Part shown: piece by piece, positions 25,149-34,170 of the stretch | How the letters are laid out: each line of letters opens with the position of its first letter | Numbering within the stretch: the first letter of the stretch is position 1 | Source: Variovorax paradoxus | GTDB lineage: Bacteria > Pseudomonadota > Gammaproteobacteria > Burkholderiales > Burkholderiaceae_C | Direction of reading: 5' to 3' | DNA: 64,000 bases | Assembly (NCBI RefSeq): GCF_022009635.1 | Contig: NZ_CP091716.1 | Span: 5,353,501 to 5,417,500, forward strand | The notes under the pieces: model-generated | The model's input: only the letters and a program-made list of their open reading frames with translations | Told to the model about the DNA's origin: nothing | Databases searched by the model: none | Made by a program: the position numbers and the translations under genes

Positions 25149-25811
25149 TCAGCCCAGCGCGTTGATGTCGGCCGGATCGAGCACCGTCTTGGGCGCGCCG
25201 TTGCGCGCCACGGCCAGCATCGCTCGGCCGACCTTCTCGGTGGTGGTGACGCGATTCGGCCAGAGCCGGTAGGCCAGCCCGAGCAAGGGGCCGAGCACGC
25301 GGATCGCGGCGTCGTAGAGCGGCGTCTTCGAGCGCACGCCGTGCATCGGCTGGATCATGCCCGGACGGAACATGTAGGCCGCCTTGAACGGCAGGCGCAG
25401 CAAGGCGTTTTCGGTCGCGCCCTTCACGCGGGCCCACATGCTGCTGCCGCGCTCGCTGCTGTCGGTGCCGGCGCCGGTCACGTAGGTGAAGGTCATGCCG
25501 GGGTTGAGCCTGGCCAGCACGGTGGCGGCGGCCAGCGTCAGGTCGTAGGTGATGCGCTTGTACTCCGGCTCCTTCATGCCGACCGAGGACACGCCCAGGC
25601 AGAAGAAGCAGGCGTCGAAGCCCTGCAGCTGCGGCTCGATGGCGCCGTAGTCGTACATGTCCTTGTGGACCAGGTCGCGCAGCTTGGGGTGCTGCTGCCC
25701 GGTGGCGTTGCGGCCTACGGCCACCACGCTCTCGACATCGGGCGCGAGCAGGCACTCGCGCAGCACGCCCTGCCCCACCATGCCGGTGGCGCCGAAGATC
25801 AGGATTTTCAT
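25149..25811 (-). CDS. NAD(P)-binding Rossmann-fold (NmrA/HTATIP2-like) protein
   Basis: A 220-aa short-chain-type protein. The dinucleotide loop is GATGMVGQG (about residues 7-15) after MKILIF, and the body has FDACFFCLGVSS and FTYVTGAGTDSSERG, matching the small atypical SDR/HTATIP2-like group. The Tyr-x3-Lys pair is not clear, so it may be a redox sensor or a reductase with unknown substrate. Cytoplasmic. The thioredoxin-like gene lies 14 bp upstream on the same strand and both may be one operon. It ends 6 bp from the convergent LysR stop. Confidence 0.85.
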   Translation of the reverse strand: MKILIFGATGMVGQGVLRECLLAPDVESVVAVGRNATGQQHPKLRDLVHKDMYDYGAIEPQLQGFDACFFCLGVSSVGMKEPEYKRITYDLTLAAATVLARLNPGMTFTYVTGAGTDSSERGSSMWARVKGATENALLRLPFKAAYMFRPGMIQPMHGVRSKTPLYDAAIRVLGPLLGLAYRLWPNRVTTTEKVGRAMLAVARNGAPKTVLDPADINALG

Positions 25812-25825
25812 GGGAGGAGTTCCGG

Positions 25826-26209
25826 TCAGACCGTGAAGACGGCGGGCTTCTTGTTCAGCACCGCGAGCAGCAGATCGACGTCCAGGCTCGAGGGCTTGGG
25901 CGGCTGCAGCGCCGAAAGCATGCGCGAGAGCGTTTCGGCGTGCGGCAGCAGCGGACCCAGGAAGCGGGTGCCGTCGGTGCCGGCCACCAGCAGGGTCGGG
26001 AAGGTCTCGACGTCGAAGGCATCGGCGATGTCGGCGTGGTCCTCGATGTCGACCCAGGCGAAGCGGAACTGCGGATGCGCGCGCGCCACCTGCTCGAGCA
26101 GCGGCCGGTAGTCGCGGCAGGTGCCGCACCATTCGGCGCACAGGCACACGACCCACGGCGCATCGCTGGCGGGCTCGGCGGATTCTGGGGTGCTTGGAAG
26201 GGCGCTCAA
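25826..26209 (-). CDS. Thioredoxin-family protein
   Basis: A 127-aa thioredoxin-fold protein with active site W27-C28-G-T-C31 in CAEWCGTCRDYRP and the cis-Pro loop FPTLLVAG. The usual thioredoxin is WCGPC; the change of Pro to Thr suggests a different redox potential. No signal peptide, so it is cytoplasmic. It is followed after 14 bp by the Rossmann-fold gene on the same strand. The N terminus is a short Ser/Pro/Ala-rich lead (MSALPSTPESAEPASDAP). Confidence 0.9.
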   Translation of the reverse strand: MSALPSTPESAEPASDAPWVVCLCAEWCGTCRDYRPLLEQVARAHPQFRFAWVDIEDHADIADAFDVETFPTLLVAGTDGTRFLGPLLPHAETLSRMLSALQPPKPSSLDVDLLLAVLNKKPAVFTV

Positions 26210-26322
26210 GGCTGATGCGTCAAAGGTGTGATCGGAAGACCGGATGGTGCGGTCGCAAGGTCGTGGCTATTATGGACAAAGCCCTCCGCCAACGGGTTCC
26301 GGGGGCACAGGAGACTCGCACG

Positions 26323-26661
26323 ATGAACACCACGACTGCCACGGGATCTGCCGTCGATCCGCGCCAATTCAAGAGCTTCGCGCAGTTCTATCCCTTCTAC
26401 CTGACCGAGCACGCCAACCGCACCTGCCGCCGGCTGCACTTCGCGGGCTCGACGATCTCGCTGCTGTGCCTGGTGATGCTGGTGGTCACGCTCAACCCGC
26501 TGTGGCTTCTGGCCGGGCTGGTGGCGGGCTACGGCTTCGCATGGGTCGGGCACTTCGGCTTCGAGAAGAACAAGCCGGCCTCGTTCAAGCGGCCGCTCTA
26601 TTCCTTCATGGGCGACTGGGCCATGTACCGCGACATCTGGCTGGGCCGCGTGAAGATCTAG
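26323..26661 (+). CDS. DUF962 / Mpo1-like membrane protein
   Basis: A 112-aa protein matching the Mpo1/DUF962 pattern: FAQFYPFYLTEHANRTCRRLHFAGSTIS, two hydrophobic segments (about residues 45-80), then VGHFGFEKNKPASFKRPLYSFMGDWAMYRDIW. Yeast Mpo1 is an iron-dependent dioxygenase that shortens 2-hydroxy fatty acids; the histidines needed (EHANRTCRRLHFAG and GHFGFEKN) are here. Whether the bacterial protein has the same activity is not known. GGAG precedes the ATG. It is convergent with the YihY gene, 2 bp apart. Confidence 0.85.
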   Translation: MNTTTATGSAVDPRQFKSFAQFYPFYLTEHANRTCRRLHFAGSTISLLCLVMLVVTLNPLWLLAGLVAGYGFAWVGHFGFEKNKPASFKRPLYSFMGDWAMYRDIWLGRVKI

Positions 26662-26663
26662 CT

Positions 26664-27863
26664 CTAGATCAAGAGCACGTCGCCCAGCCTCAGGGAGCGC
26701 AGCGGCCCCTTCTGCCAGAGGTCTTCGAGCGGCTCGGCCCGCGGCATCAGCAGCTCCTTCAGCAGCGGCTCGATGGGCGTCGAGGGGTCGGCAAGGAGCA
26801 CGTAGCGCGGGTCTTCGTTGGCGGGCTCTTCCGCCAGCGGCGCGATCCAGTCGAGCGCCACCAGCGTCTCGAGCACCGGCGCGAGCTGCAGCGAATCGAC
26901 CCGCATGCGCGCCACCAGTTCGGCCGCGCCCATGCCCTTGGCCGGCGTGGCGCGCGCGCGGGCCAGGTGCTGCAGCGATTCCATCGCCAGTTGCAGCGGC
27001 CAGCCGGCGGTGCCGCCGCGCCGCGCCACCCCCGTCAGCAGGCTCGGCAGGTAGGCCGCGATGACCGCGCCCAGCAGCACGATCACCCAGGCCACGTAGA
27101 TCCACACCAGCAGGATCGGGAAGGTGGCGAAGGCGCCGTACAGCACCGAATAGGTCGGCACCAGGCTCAGGTAATAGGCCAGCACGCGCTTGGCGATCTC
27201 GATGGCCGCCGCCACGAAGATGCCGCCGGCCCAGGCATGCGCCCAGCGCACGTTGGTGTTGGGCACGTAGTGGTAGAGCGAGGCCATGCCGGCCGCGAGC
27301 AGCATGAATTCGAGGCTGTCGAAGGCCAGCTTGACCATGGTGCCGCCCACCACGTCGCGCGAGGCCGAGAACACATAGGAGGTGGTCGACAGGCTCACCG
27401 CCAGGATCAGCGGCCCCAGCGTGATGGTCGCCCAGTAGATCAGCACCCGCTGCGCGAACGGGCGCGGCGAGCGCACGCGCCAGATGTTGTTGAGCGTCTT
27501 GTCGATGGTGAGGATCAGCGCGATGGCGGTGATCAGCAGCACGATCAGGCCCGCGATGCCCAGCCCGCTGGCCTTGCTCGCGAACTGGTTCAGGTAGCCG
27601 AGCACCTGGCGCGCGATGTTGTCGGGAATCAGGCTCTCGATCAGCCAGCGCTGCAGCCGGCCCTGCATCTTGGCGAACATCGGGAACACGGTGAACAGCG
27701 CCAGCGCCACCGTGAAGAAGGGAACCATCGCGATGGTGGTGGTGAAGGTCAGGCTGCTGGCCGTGAGGCCGAGCTTGTCTTCGCGGAAACGCTCGCCCAG
27801 TACCGCGGCGGTGTTGCGCCACGGAAAACGCGAAAGATCCCTCCAAAGCTGCCGTCGATTCAT
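26664..27863 (-). CDS. YihY/UPF0761-family inner-membrane protein
   Basis: A 399-aa protein with about six membrane segments in residues 30-285 (for example SLTFTTTIAMVPFFTVALALFTVFP, GLIVLLITAIALILTIDK and FPILLVWIYVAWVIVLLGAVIAAYLP). The Asn-rich DKTLNNIWRVRSPRPFAQRVLIYW segment is typical of the YihY (formerly RNase BN) family. The C-terminal third (about 295-399) is soluble and may form a winged helix. Family function is unknown; the old RNase BN assignment was withdrawn. The ATG at 27863 begins the conserved region. It is divergent from the DUF2069 gene. Confidence 0.88.
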   Translation of the reverse strand: MNRRQLWRDLSRFPWRNTAAVLGERFREDKLGLTASSLTFTTTIAMVPFFTVALALFTVFPMFAKMQGRLQRWLIESLIPDNIARQVLGYLNQFASKASGLGIAGLIVLLITAIALILTIDKTLNNIWRVRSPRPFAQRVLIYWATITLGPLILAVSLSTTSYVFSASRDVVGGTMVKLAFDSLEFMLLAAGMASLYHYVPNTNVRWAHAWAGGIFVAAAIEIAKRVLAYYLSLVPTYSVLYGAFATFPILLVWIYVAWVIVLLGAVIAAYLPSLLTGVARRGGTAGWPLQLAMESLQHLARARATPAKGMGAAELVARMRVDSLQLAPVLETLVALDWIAPLAEEPANEDPRYVLLADPSTPIEPLLKELLMPRAEPLEDLWQKGPLRSLRLGDVLLI

Positions 27864-27984
27864 GGCGGCTATCATAGGAGTTGAACTCTCCCCCAGTCTC
27901 CGCGCACTTCGTGTCGCTGCGCCAACCCCCTCGCCGGGGGCGATACCAGCGGCCCGGCAAAGCCGGTTCCGCGGTATCCCGCCC

Positions 27985-28407
27985 ATGAATGCCAACCCGC
28001 CGCCGCTCCCGCCCTCCTCCGTTCGCGCGACCCGCTGGGCGGCCGTGGGCAGCCTCGTCGGCCTCATCGTGCTGGGCCTGGCCTGGGAGCTGTGGCTGGC
28101 GCCGCTGCGCCCGGGCGGCTCGCTGCTGGCGCTGAAGGTGCTGCCGCTGGTCATTCCGCTGGCGGGGCTGTGGAAGAACCGCATGTACACCTACCGCTGG
28201 GTCAGCCTGATGATCTGGCTTTATTTCACCGAGGGCGTGGTGCGCGCATGGAGTGACACCAACGGCGTGGGCCAGGTGCTCGCGCTGGTCGAGGTGCTGC
28301 TGTGCCTCGTGCTCTTCGCGGCCTGCGCCTGGCATGTGCGGCTGCGGCTGCGCCACGCCAAGTCCCTCGACGCCACGGCTCGCCCACTGGAGGCTTCCAC
28401 CCAATGA
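27985..28407 (+). CDS. DUF2069 membrane protein
   Basis: A 140-aa protein with four hydrophobic segments (about residues 18-40, 48-62, 69-85 and 95-120) and the motif WKNRMYTYRWVSLMIWLYFTEGVVRAWSD, characteristic of DUF2069 (COG3308). No function is known for the family. It overlaps the start of the FAD-linked dehydrogenase (ATGA at 28404-28407), so the two are coupled. Confidence 0.88.
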   Translation: MNANPPPLPPSSVRATRWAAVGSLVGLIVLGLAWELWLAPLRPGGSLLALKVLPLVIPLAGLWKNRMYTYRWVSLMIWLYFTEGVVRAWSDTNGVGQVLALVEVLLCLVLFAACAWHVRLRLRHAKSLDATARPLEASTQ

Positions 28408-29831
28408 CTTCTTCTTCCGACCTGATCGACCAATTGCGCGCCATCGTCGGCGCCCCGCATGTACTGACCGAAGGCGACCTCACCGCCTACGAACAAGACT
28501 GGCGCAAGCGCGCACGCGGCAAGTCGCTGGCCGTGGTGCGCCCGGCCAACACACAGCAGGTGGCTGATGTGGTCAAGGCCTGCGCCGCTGCCGGCGCGGC
28601 CATCGTGCCCCAGGGCGGCAACACTGGCCTGGCGGTCGGCTCCATCCCCGACGACAGCGGCACCCAGGTGGTGCTGAGCCTGCAGCGCCTGAACGCCGTG
28701 CGCACCATCGACGCCGCCAACCTCACCATGACCGTGGAGGCCGGCTGCATCCTTCAAACGCTGCAGGAAACGGCCGAGAAGGCCGGCTTCCTGTTCCCCC
28801 TGAGCCTGGCCGCCGAAGGCAGCTGCACCATCGGCGGCAACCTGGCGACCAATGCCGGCGGCACCCAGGTGGTTCGCTACGGCAACACGCGCGAGCTGTG
28901 CCTGGGCCTGGAAGTGGTCACGCCCCAGGGCGAGATCTGGGAAGGCACCAGCGGCCTGCGCAAGGACAACACCGGCTACGACCTGCGCGACCTGTTCGTC
29001 GGCAGCGAAGGCACGCTGGGCATCATCACCGCCGCGACCATGAAGCTGTACCCGCTGCCGGCCGCGCAACTGACAGCCTGGGCGGCGGTTCCATCGCTGG
29101 ACCATGCGGTCACCCTGCTGGGCCTGGCGCACAAGCACCTGGGCGCGGGCCTGACCGGCTTCGAGGTGATGGGCAAGTTCGCCCTCAGCCTGGTCGACAA
29201 GCACATGCCGCAGCTGCGCGTGCCCTTCATCCATGACGAGGCGGTGCCTTACTGCGTGCTGCTGGAGAACTCCGACAACGAATCCGAGGACCACGCCCGC
29301 GCACGCTTCGAGGCCCTGCTGGAAACCGCCTTCGAAGACGGCTGCGTCACCGACGCGGTGGTGGCCGAGAACCTCACGCAGGCGCACCAGCTGTGGCACA
29401 TCCGCGAGAGCATTCCGCTGGCGCAGGCCGAGGAAGGCCTGAACATCAAGCACGACATCTCGATTCCGGTGTCGCGCATCCCGGCGTTCGTGGAAGAGAC
29501 CGATGCGCTGCTCAAGCGCGAGATCGCCGGCGTGCGCCTCGTGAACTTCGGCCACCTGGGCGACGGCAACCTGCACTACAACGTGCAGGCGCCGGAGAAC
29601 ATCGACACCAAGGCGTTCCTGAAGAACGAGGAAGAGCGCATCAACACGCTGGTGTACGACGCTGTGGAGAAGTTCGGCGGCTCCTTCTCGGCCGAGCACG
29701 GCGTGGGCTCACTGAAGGTCGACAAGCTGGAGAAGCACAAGTCGCCCGTGGCGCTGGAGATGATGCGGGCGATCAAGCGCGGGCTCGATCCGAAGAACAC
29801 GCTCAACCCCGGGCGCGTGATCCGGGTCTAG
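28404..29831 (+). CDS. FAD-linked oxidase / D-2-hydroxyacid dehydrogenase
   Basis: A 475-aa flavoenzyme of the FAD-binding type 4 / GlcD-like family. The N-terminal PCMH-type FAD domain has AAGAAIVPQGGNTGLAVGS (about residues 60-78) and GTIGG-like CTIGGNLATNAGGTQVVRYGN; the C-terminal oxidase domain has VRLVNFGHLGDGNLHYNV and FSAEHGVGSLK, which carry the metal and catalytic histidines of the D-lactate / D-2-hydroxyglutarate dehydrogenase subgroup. It oxidises a D-2-hydroxy acid and passes electrons to an acceptor. No iron-sulfur partner gene (GlcF-like) is adjacent. Translationally coupled to the DUF2069 gene. Confidence 0.9.
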   Translation: MTSSSDLIDQLRAIVGAPHVLTEGDLTAYEQDWRKRARGKSLAVVRPANTQQVADVVKACAAAGAAIVPQGGNTGLAVGSIPDDSGTQVVLSLQRLNAVRTIDAANLTMTVEAGCILQTLQETAEKAGFLFPLSLAAEGSCTIGGNLATNAGGTQVVRYGNTRELCLGLEVVTPQGEIWEGTSGLRKDNTGYDLRDLFVGSEGTLGIITAATMKLYPLPAAQLTAWAAVPSLDHAVTLLGLAHKHLGAGLTGFEVMGKFALSLVDKHMPQLRVPFIHDEAVPYCVLLENSDNESEDHARARFEALLETAFEDGCVTDAVVAENLTQAHQLWHIRESIPLAQAEEGLNIKHDISIPVSRIPAFVEETDALLKREIAGVRLVNFGHLGDGNLHYNVQAPENIDTKAFLKNEEERINTLVYDAVEKFGGSFSAEHGVGSLKVDKLEKHKSPVALEMMRAIKRGLDPKNTLNPGRVIRV

Positions 29832-30196
29832 CCGGGAAAATCCTCGCCGCGCAGTTCGATGGGCTGTCCGTGCGGCGTGCGCTCCGCCGCGTGATCCCAC
29901 GCATGGCGGTAGCGCGCAAGTTCGTCGCCGGAGCTGGCGCCCTTGTGCGCGACCAGATGCTCCAGCGCGGCGAGCCAGTGGCGGTAGTAGGTTTCGCCGG
30001 TGTCCGGGTCGCCCGCGGCCTGCGCGGCGGAAATCTGCGCGGCCAATTCCTCGGCCCACTCGGGCCAGGTGAACAGGCCGCGTTCATGCAGCGCCAGGGT
30101 CATTGCGAAGGCCTGCGCCTCCCAGGGCGCACCGAACACCGGCCCGTCGGCGTCGCGAGGCATGCCCGGGGCCAGCGGCATGTTGCCGCCCTTCAT
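29828..30196 (-). CDS. Nitrile hydratase accessory (activator) protein
   Basis: A 122-aa protein that resembles the N-terminal part of the nitrile hydratase beta subunit (PVFGAPWEAQAFAMTLALHERGLFTWPEWAEELAAQI, TYYRHWLAALEHLV), as do the P14K/NhlE-type activators needed to load the metal and mature the alpha subunit. It is third in the order alpha-beta-activator and its ATG overlaps the beta stop by 4 nt (30193-30196), so all three are translationally coupled. Its own stop overlaps the convergent FAD dehydrogenase by 4 bp. Confidence 0.88.
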   Translation of the reverse strand: MKGGNMPLAPGMPRDADGPVFGAPWEAQAFAMTLALHERGLFTWPEWAEELAAQISAAQAAGDPDTGETYYRHWLAALEHLVAHKGASSGDELARYRHAWDHAAERTPHGQPIELRGEDFPG

Positions 30197-30858
30197 TCGA
30201 CCGCCTCCAGGTAGCTTTCCCACGCATCGACGGACACCGAGAGGTTCTGGCGCGGCGCCTCGTCGCCCCACAGTTCTGCTTCGTCGAAGGCCACGGTGTA
30301 CAGCCACTGCGGCTGCTCGCCCAGGCCCTGCGCGTTGGCGTCGGCGAAGACGTGCGCGCCATGCAGATGCGCGATCACGCCCTGCTTGCCCTGCACGTAG
30401 CCGGGCAGCCGCGTGTGATGGTCGACCTTGCCCAGCCGCATGCGCACCGGCTGGCCGATTGCAAAGCGCGCCGGGCCCGTCGCGGGGCGTTCGGTCGCCG
30501 AGCCCCTGGCCAGAACGGCCGGCACGTTCGCCGCCTGCAGCACGCGGGCGACAGGTACGGCCGCATGGTGCATCTCGCCCGTCGTGATCTCGTCCGGAAA
30601 GATCTGCCCGCGCTGCAGCATCAGCTGTTCGAGCGCGGCGAGCCAGATCTGGTAGTAGCTCAGGTCGCGGTAGTCGGGCAAGGTCTCGCGCACGGCGCGG
30701 CTCGCGTCGATGTTCCACGAACCCGTGGCGCCCATGGCCAGCGTGAGCGCCAGCACGCGCGGCTCCCATGCCGCGTGGAACAGCTCGCCTTCGGGCTCGG
30801 GCGTCACCGGGCCGAAGCCGGGCAGCCCACCCAGGTCGGCCCTGGTGACGTAGCTCAT
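30193..30858 (-). CDS. nthB: Nitrile hydratase beta subunit
   Basis: A 221-aa beta subunit. Landmarks: [12 protein letters not shown] near the N terminus, [49 protein letters not shown], and the C-terminal SH3-like barrel [33 protein letters not shown] with ...[15 protein letters not shown]. It pairs with the alpha subunit to convert nitriles to amides. The start overlaps the alpha stop (ATGA at 30855-30858). Confidence 0.93.
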   Translation of the reverse strand: MSYVTRADLGGLPGFGPVTPEPEGELFHAAWEPRVLALTLAMGATGSWNIDASRAVRETLPDYRDLSYYQIWLAALEQLMLQRGQIFPDEITTGEMHHAAVPVARVLQAANVPAVLARGSATERPATGPARFAIGQPVRMRLGKVDHHTRLPGYVQGKQGVIAHLHGAHVFADANAQGLGEQPQWLYTVAFDEAELWGDEAPRQNLSVSVDAWESYLEAVE

Positions 30859-31484
30859 GCGGCACGCTCCTCTCCGGCAGGCGGCCCGGCCAGCCGCGTA
30901 CCGATCATCGAATCGCGCGAGACCAGCGCGGCCAGTTCGTCCTCGCTCAGCCCATCGGTGCCCGGCGGTCGCTGCGGGATCACGAGGTAGCGCACCTCGG
31001 CGGTCGAGTCCCAGACGCGGATGCGCGTGCTGTCGGGCAGCGTCACGCCGAAGTCGGCGAGCACGCCGCGCGGGTCCTTGACGACCCGCGATCGATACGG
31101 CGCGCTCTTGTACCAGGTGGGCGGCAGGCCCAGCACCGGCCACGGATAGCAGCTGCACAGCGTGCAGACCACCATGTGATGCAGTTCGCCGGTGTTCTCG
31201 ACCGCGACCATGTGCTCGCCCTGCCGGCCCGTGTAGCCGAGCGAAGCGATGGCCGCCGTGGCGTCGGCCAGCAGCCATTCGCGAAAGGCCGGATCGACCC
31301 AGGCCCGCGCCACCACGCGCGCGCCGTTGCGGGGGCCGATGCGGGTCTGGTAGGTGTCGATCAGCGCATCGAGCGCGGCGGGGTCGATGTAGCCCTTGTG
31401 CGCCAGTACGCTTTCGAGCGCCCGGACCCGCAGGTCCATCTCGCCGAGTTCGCTGTGTTCGTGGGAGTGGTCATGACCGGTCAT
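30855..31484 (-). CDS. nthA: Nitrile hydratase alpha subunit (cobalt type)
   Basis: A 209-aa alpha subunit with the metal site C107-T-L-C110-S-C112 in [15 protein letters not shown]. The threonine after the first cysteine is the signature of non-corrin cobalt enzymes (iron enzymes have serine). The two middle-site cysteines are oxidised after translation to sulfinic and sulfenic acids in known enzymes. It hydrates nitriles to amides in the cytoplasm. The His-rich N terminus ([12 protein letters not shown]) may help metal loading. The operon is alpha-beta-activator; no amidase, aldoxime dehydratase or cobalt transporter is next to it. The start is only 36 bp from the divergent thyA ATG. Confidence 0.95.
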   Translation of the reverse strand: MTGHDHSHEHSELGEMDLRVRALESVLAHKGYIDPAALDALIDTYQTRIGPRNGARVVARAWVDPAFREWLLADATAAIASLGYTGRQGEHMVAVENTGELHHMVVCTLCSCYPWPVLGLPPTWYKSAPYRSRVVKDPRGVLADFGVTLPDSTRIRVWDSTAEVRYLVIPQRPPGTDGLSEDELAALVSRDSMIGTRLAGPPAGEERAA

Positions 31485-31520
31485 CGGCCTATGCTAGCGC
31501 CGCCCCGTAAAATTCCCAAC

Positions 31521-32360
31521 ATGACCTCGCCCATCCGCCCAGTCCGCTCCCAGTACGAAGATTTCATGCGCCACGTCGACACCCATGGCGTGTTCAAGAG
31601 CGACCGCACGGGCACCGGCACCAAGAGCGTGTTCGGCCACCAGATGCGCTTCGACCTGAACGAAGGCTTTCCGCTGGTCACCACGAAGAAGGTGCACCTG
31701 AAGTCCATCATCCAGGAACTGCTGTGGTTCCTGACCGGTTCGAGCAACAACAACTGGCTCAAGGAACGCGGCGTGACCATCTGGGACGAATGGGCGCGCG
31801 AAGACGGCGACCTGGGCCCGGTGTACGGCGTGCAATGGCGCAGCTGGCCCACGCCCGACGGCGGCCACATCGACCAGATCGCCGACGTCATCAAGACGCT
31901 GAAGAGCAACCCCGATTCGCGCCGCATCATCGTGAGCGCATGGAACGTGGCCGAGCTGTCGAAGATGGCGCTCATGCCCTGCCACGCGTTCTTCCAGTTC
32001 TACGTGGCGCCGCCGCAGGCCGAAGGCGAGCGCGGCAAGCTGAGCTGCCAGCTCTACCAGCGCAGCGCCGACATCTTCCTGGGCGTGCCCTTCAACATCG
32101 CGAGCTACGCGCTGCTCACGCACATGGTGGCGCAGCAGTGCGACCTCGACGTGGGCGACTTCATCTGGACCGGCGGCGACTGCCACATCTACAGCAACCA
32201 CGCCGAACAAGTGGCGCTGCAACTGAGCCGCGCACCCTACCCCTACCCGACGCTGCACATCAAGCGCAAGCCCGATTCCATCTTCGACTACCAGTACGAA
32301 GACTTCGAGGTGCTCGACTACCAGCACCACGCGGCCATCAAGGCACCGGTGGCGGTGTGA
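31521..32360 (+). CDS. thyA: Thymidylate synthase
   Basis: A 279-aa thymidylate synthase. The catalytic cysteine is C154 in [10 protein letters not shown]; the folate- and dUMP-binding stretches [48 protein letters not shown] and [10 protein letters not shown] are all intact. It converts dUMP to dTMP with methylene-tetrahydrofolate. TAAAAT at 31508-31513 looks like a -10, which would put the transcript start at the ATG itself; no Shine-Dalgarno sequence is present. It is followed 5 nt later by folA, which regenerates the folate it oxidises. Confidence 0.97.
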   Translation: MTSPIRPVRSQYEDFMRHVDTHGVFKSDRTGTGTKSVFGHQMRFDLNEGFPLVTTKKVHLKSIIQELLWFLTGSSNNNWLKERGVTIWDEWAREDGDLGPVYGVQWRSWPTPDGGHIDQIADVIKTLKSNPDSRRIIVSAWNVAELSKMALMPCHAFFQFYVAPPQAEGERGKLSCQLYQRSADIFLGVPFNIASYALLTHMVAQQCDLDVGDFIWTGGDCHIYSNHAEQVALQLSRAPYPYPTLHIKRKPDSIFDYQYEDFEVLDYQHHAAIKAPVAV

Positions 32361-32365
32361 AGGGC

Positions 32366-32887
32366 ATGAGCAAGCCGCGCATCAACCTCATCTTCGCGCG
32401 CGCCGCCAACGGCGTGATCGGCGCGAACAACACGATCCCCTGGCACCTGCCCGAGGACATGGCGCATTTCAAGCAGCAGACCTCCGGCGCGCCGGTGATC
32501 ATGGGCCGCAAGACCTGGGACTCGCTGCCGCCGCGCTTTCGTCCGCTGCCGGGCCGGCAGAACATCGTGGTGACGCGGCAGGCCGACTGGCGCGCCGAAG
32601 GCGCCCTGCACGCAGGCAGCCTCCACGATGCGTTCGCGCTCTGCGAGGCGTCTTCGCCCGCCGAGGTGTGGGTCATCGGCGGCGCGCAGATCTACGCCGA
32701 GGCCGAGCCGCTCGCGCAGCGCGCGGTCGTCACCGAGCTTGCGCGCGACTACGAAGGCGACGCCCACGCGCCCGTGCTCGATGCGGCCGCGTGGCGCGAA
32801 ACGCAGCGCGAATCGCATGTCTCCGCCAAGGAAGGCATCGCCTTCGACTTCGTCACCTACGAACGCGCCGCCACCAGCCAGACATGA
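32366..32887 (+). CDS. folA: Dihydrofolate reductase
   Basis: A 173-aa dihydrofolate reductase. Landmarks: INLIFARAANGVIGANNTIPWHLPEDMAHFK with the catalytic acid D31 (E. coli D27), VIMGRKTWDSLPPRFRPLPGRQNIVVTR (NADPH binding), and VWVIGGAQIY. It reduces dihydrofolate made by ThyA. The two genes form one transcript and its stop overlaps the App1-type gene (ATGA at 32884-32887). Confidence 0.97.
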   Translation: MSKPRINLIFARAANGVIGANNTIPWHLPEDMAHFKQQTSGAPVIMGRKTWDSLPPRFRPLPGRQNIVVTRQADWRAEGALHAGSLHDAFALCEASSPAEVWVIGGAQIYAEAEPLAQRAVVTELARDYEGDAHAPVLDAAAWRETQRESHVSAKEGIAFDFVTYERAATSQT

Positions 32888-34005
32888 GCGACGGCGCCCC
32901 GCAACCGACGACAGCCGCGCCGGGCTTGCGGCGCCGGTCGTTGGTGGCAGGGGCAGTGCTTGTCGCCGGCCTCGCGCCGCTTCGGGCCCTGAGCGCCGCC
33001 GAGCCGCTGGAGCCCGACGAGGAAGCGCTCTTCATGAACGGCACGGCGCGCCCCACCGCCGATGGCCGGCTCGAGGTCGACATCCACGCCTGGATCTTCG
33101 AGCGCGAGCACCGCTGGGGCCTGGACACGGCGCTCGCCCGCTACCTCGGCCTGAGCCTGCGAAAGCTCTCCCCGGCGGCAAGGCTGCGCTTCAGGCAACG
33201 CACCGCGCTGTTCCATGCGGAGTCGGAAGAAGACAAGGTCATCGACGTCGTCTTCGATGGCAGCCCCGCGCGCATCACCATGCCGGCCTCGGGCAAGGAC
33301 GGGCGCAGCAACCTGCGCATCGTGATCGACGCGCCGCGCGATGCGCGCGAGTGGGTGCGGTTCCACGGCGTGACCGGACCTGGCGAACTGCTGCACCGCT
33401 TCAGGGGCGAGGCGCTGGTGGTGCCGGCCGAAGGCGTGTCGGTCATCTCGGACATCGACGACACCATCAAGCGCACGCAGGTGCGCGACCGGCGCGAGAT
33501 GCTGCTGAACACCTTCGCGCGCCGCTTCGAGGCCGCGCCGCGCATGGCGGCCTGGTACCGCGCGCTGGCGGAGAAGCCCGACACGCGCTTTCACTACCTC
33601 TCGGCAAGCCCCATACAGCTTTACCCGGCGCTTTCCGATTTCATTCGCAGCGCCGGCTTTCCCGCCGGCAGCATGCACCTGCGCGAGAGCACGACGTGGC
33701 GCACGCTGGTTCCCGACGACGAGGATTCGCGCGCGCACAAGCTCGGCACCATCGAGCGGCTGCTGGCCGAGTTTCCGCAGCGCCGCTTCGTGCTGATCGG
33801 CGACTCGGGCGAGGCCGATCCGGAAATCTACGCACAGGTTTTTCGCGCGCATCCTGCGCGCATCGACAGCATGGTGATCCGCGATGTGACCGGCGAAGGC
33901 CGCACCAGCGAACGCTACCGCGCGATCTTCGACGGCATCGATCCGATGCGCTGGCACCTCGTGATGCCCGACACCACGGCATGGCCCGCCCAGGCGCTGA
34001 ATTGA
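32884..34005 (+). CDS. App1 (DUF2183) family phosphatase-like protein
   Basis: A 373-aa protein. The N terminus has a basic GLRRRSLVAGAVLVAGLAPLRALSA signal with an RR pair, so it is likely exported. The C-terminal part (about residues 180-370) is the App1/DUF2183 domain with the HAD-type motif D190-I-D192-D-T194 in VISDIDDTIK, and later IGDSGEADPEIYAQV. Yeast App1 is a phosphatidate phosphatase; bacterial members probably dephosphorylate lipids or other substrates. It is coupled to folA by a 4-nt overlap but has no evident link to folate metabolism. Confidence 0.87.
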   Translation: MSDGAPQPTTAAPGLRRRSLVAGAVLVAGLAPLRALSAAEPLEPDEEALFMNGTARPTADGRLEVDIHAWIFEREHRWGLDTALARYLGLSLRKLSPAARLRFRQRTALFHAESEEDKVIDVVFDGSPARITMPASGKDGRSNLRIVIDAPRDAREWVRFHGVTGPGELLHRFRGEALVVPAEGVSVISDIDDTIKRTQVRDRREMLLNTFARRFEAAPRMAAWYRALAEKPDTRFHYLSASPIQLYPALSDFIRSAGFPAGSMHLRESTTWRTLVPDDEDSRAHKLGTIERLLAEFPQRRFVLIGDSGEADPEIYAQVFRAHPARIDSMVIRDVTGEGRTSERYRAIFDGIDPMRWHLVMPDTTAWPAQALN

Positions 34006-34121
34006 GCAGTCACAGGCCGGAAACAAACTGGCACCTTCGTCGAGCACAACGCACCAAAGGAACACTTCGGTACACGCGATGAAAGGCATGCGCGGCGCAG
34101 GGTTTAGACAACGCTAATTGT

Positions 34122-34133
34122 TTGTGCGCACAA
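34122..34133. promoter_or_regulatory. Perfect 12-bp palindrome before the 79-aa gene
   Basis: TTGTGCGCACAA, 37 bp before the ATG at 34171, in a locally AT-rich stretch (34101-34135). Likely an operator or part of a promoter; no matching regulator is identified. Confidence 0.4.
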
Positions 34134-34170
34134 TGTGCCGTCAACGCCCTCAACCCAAAGGAGACGGCTC

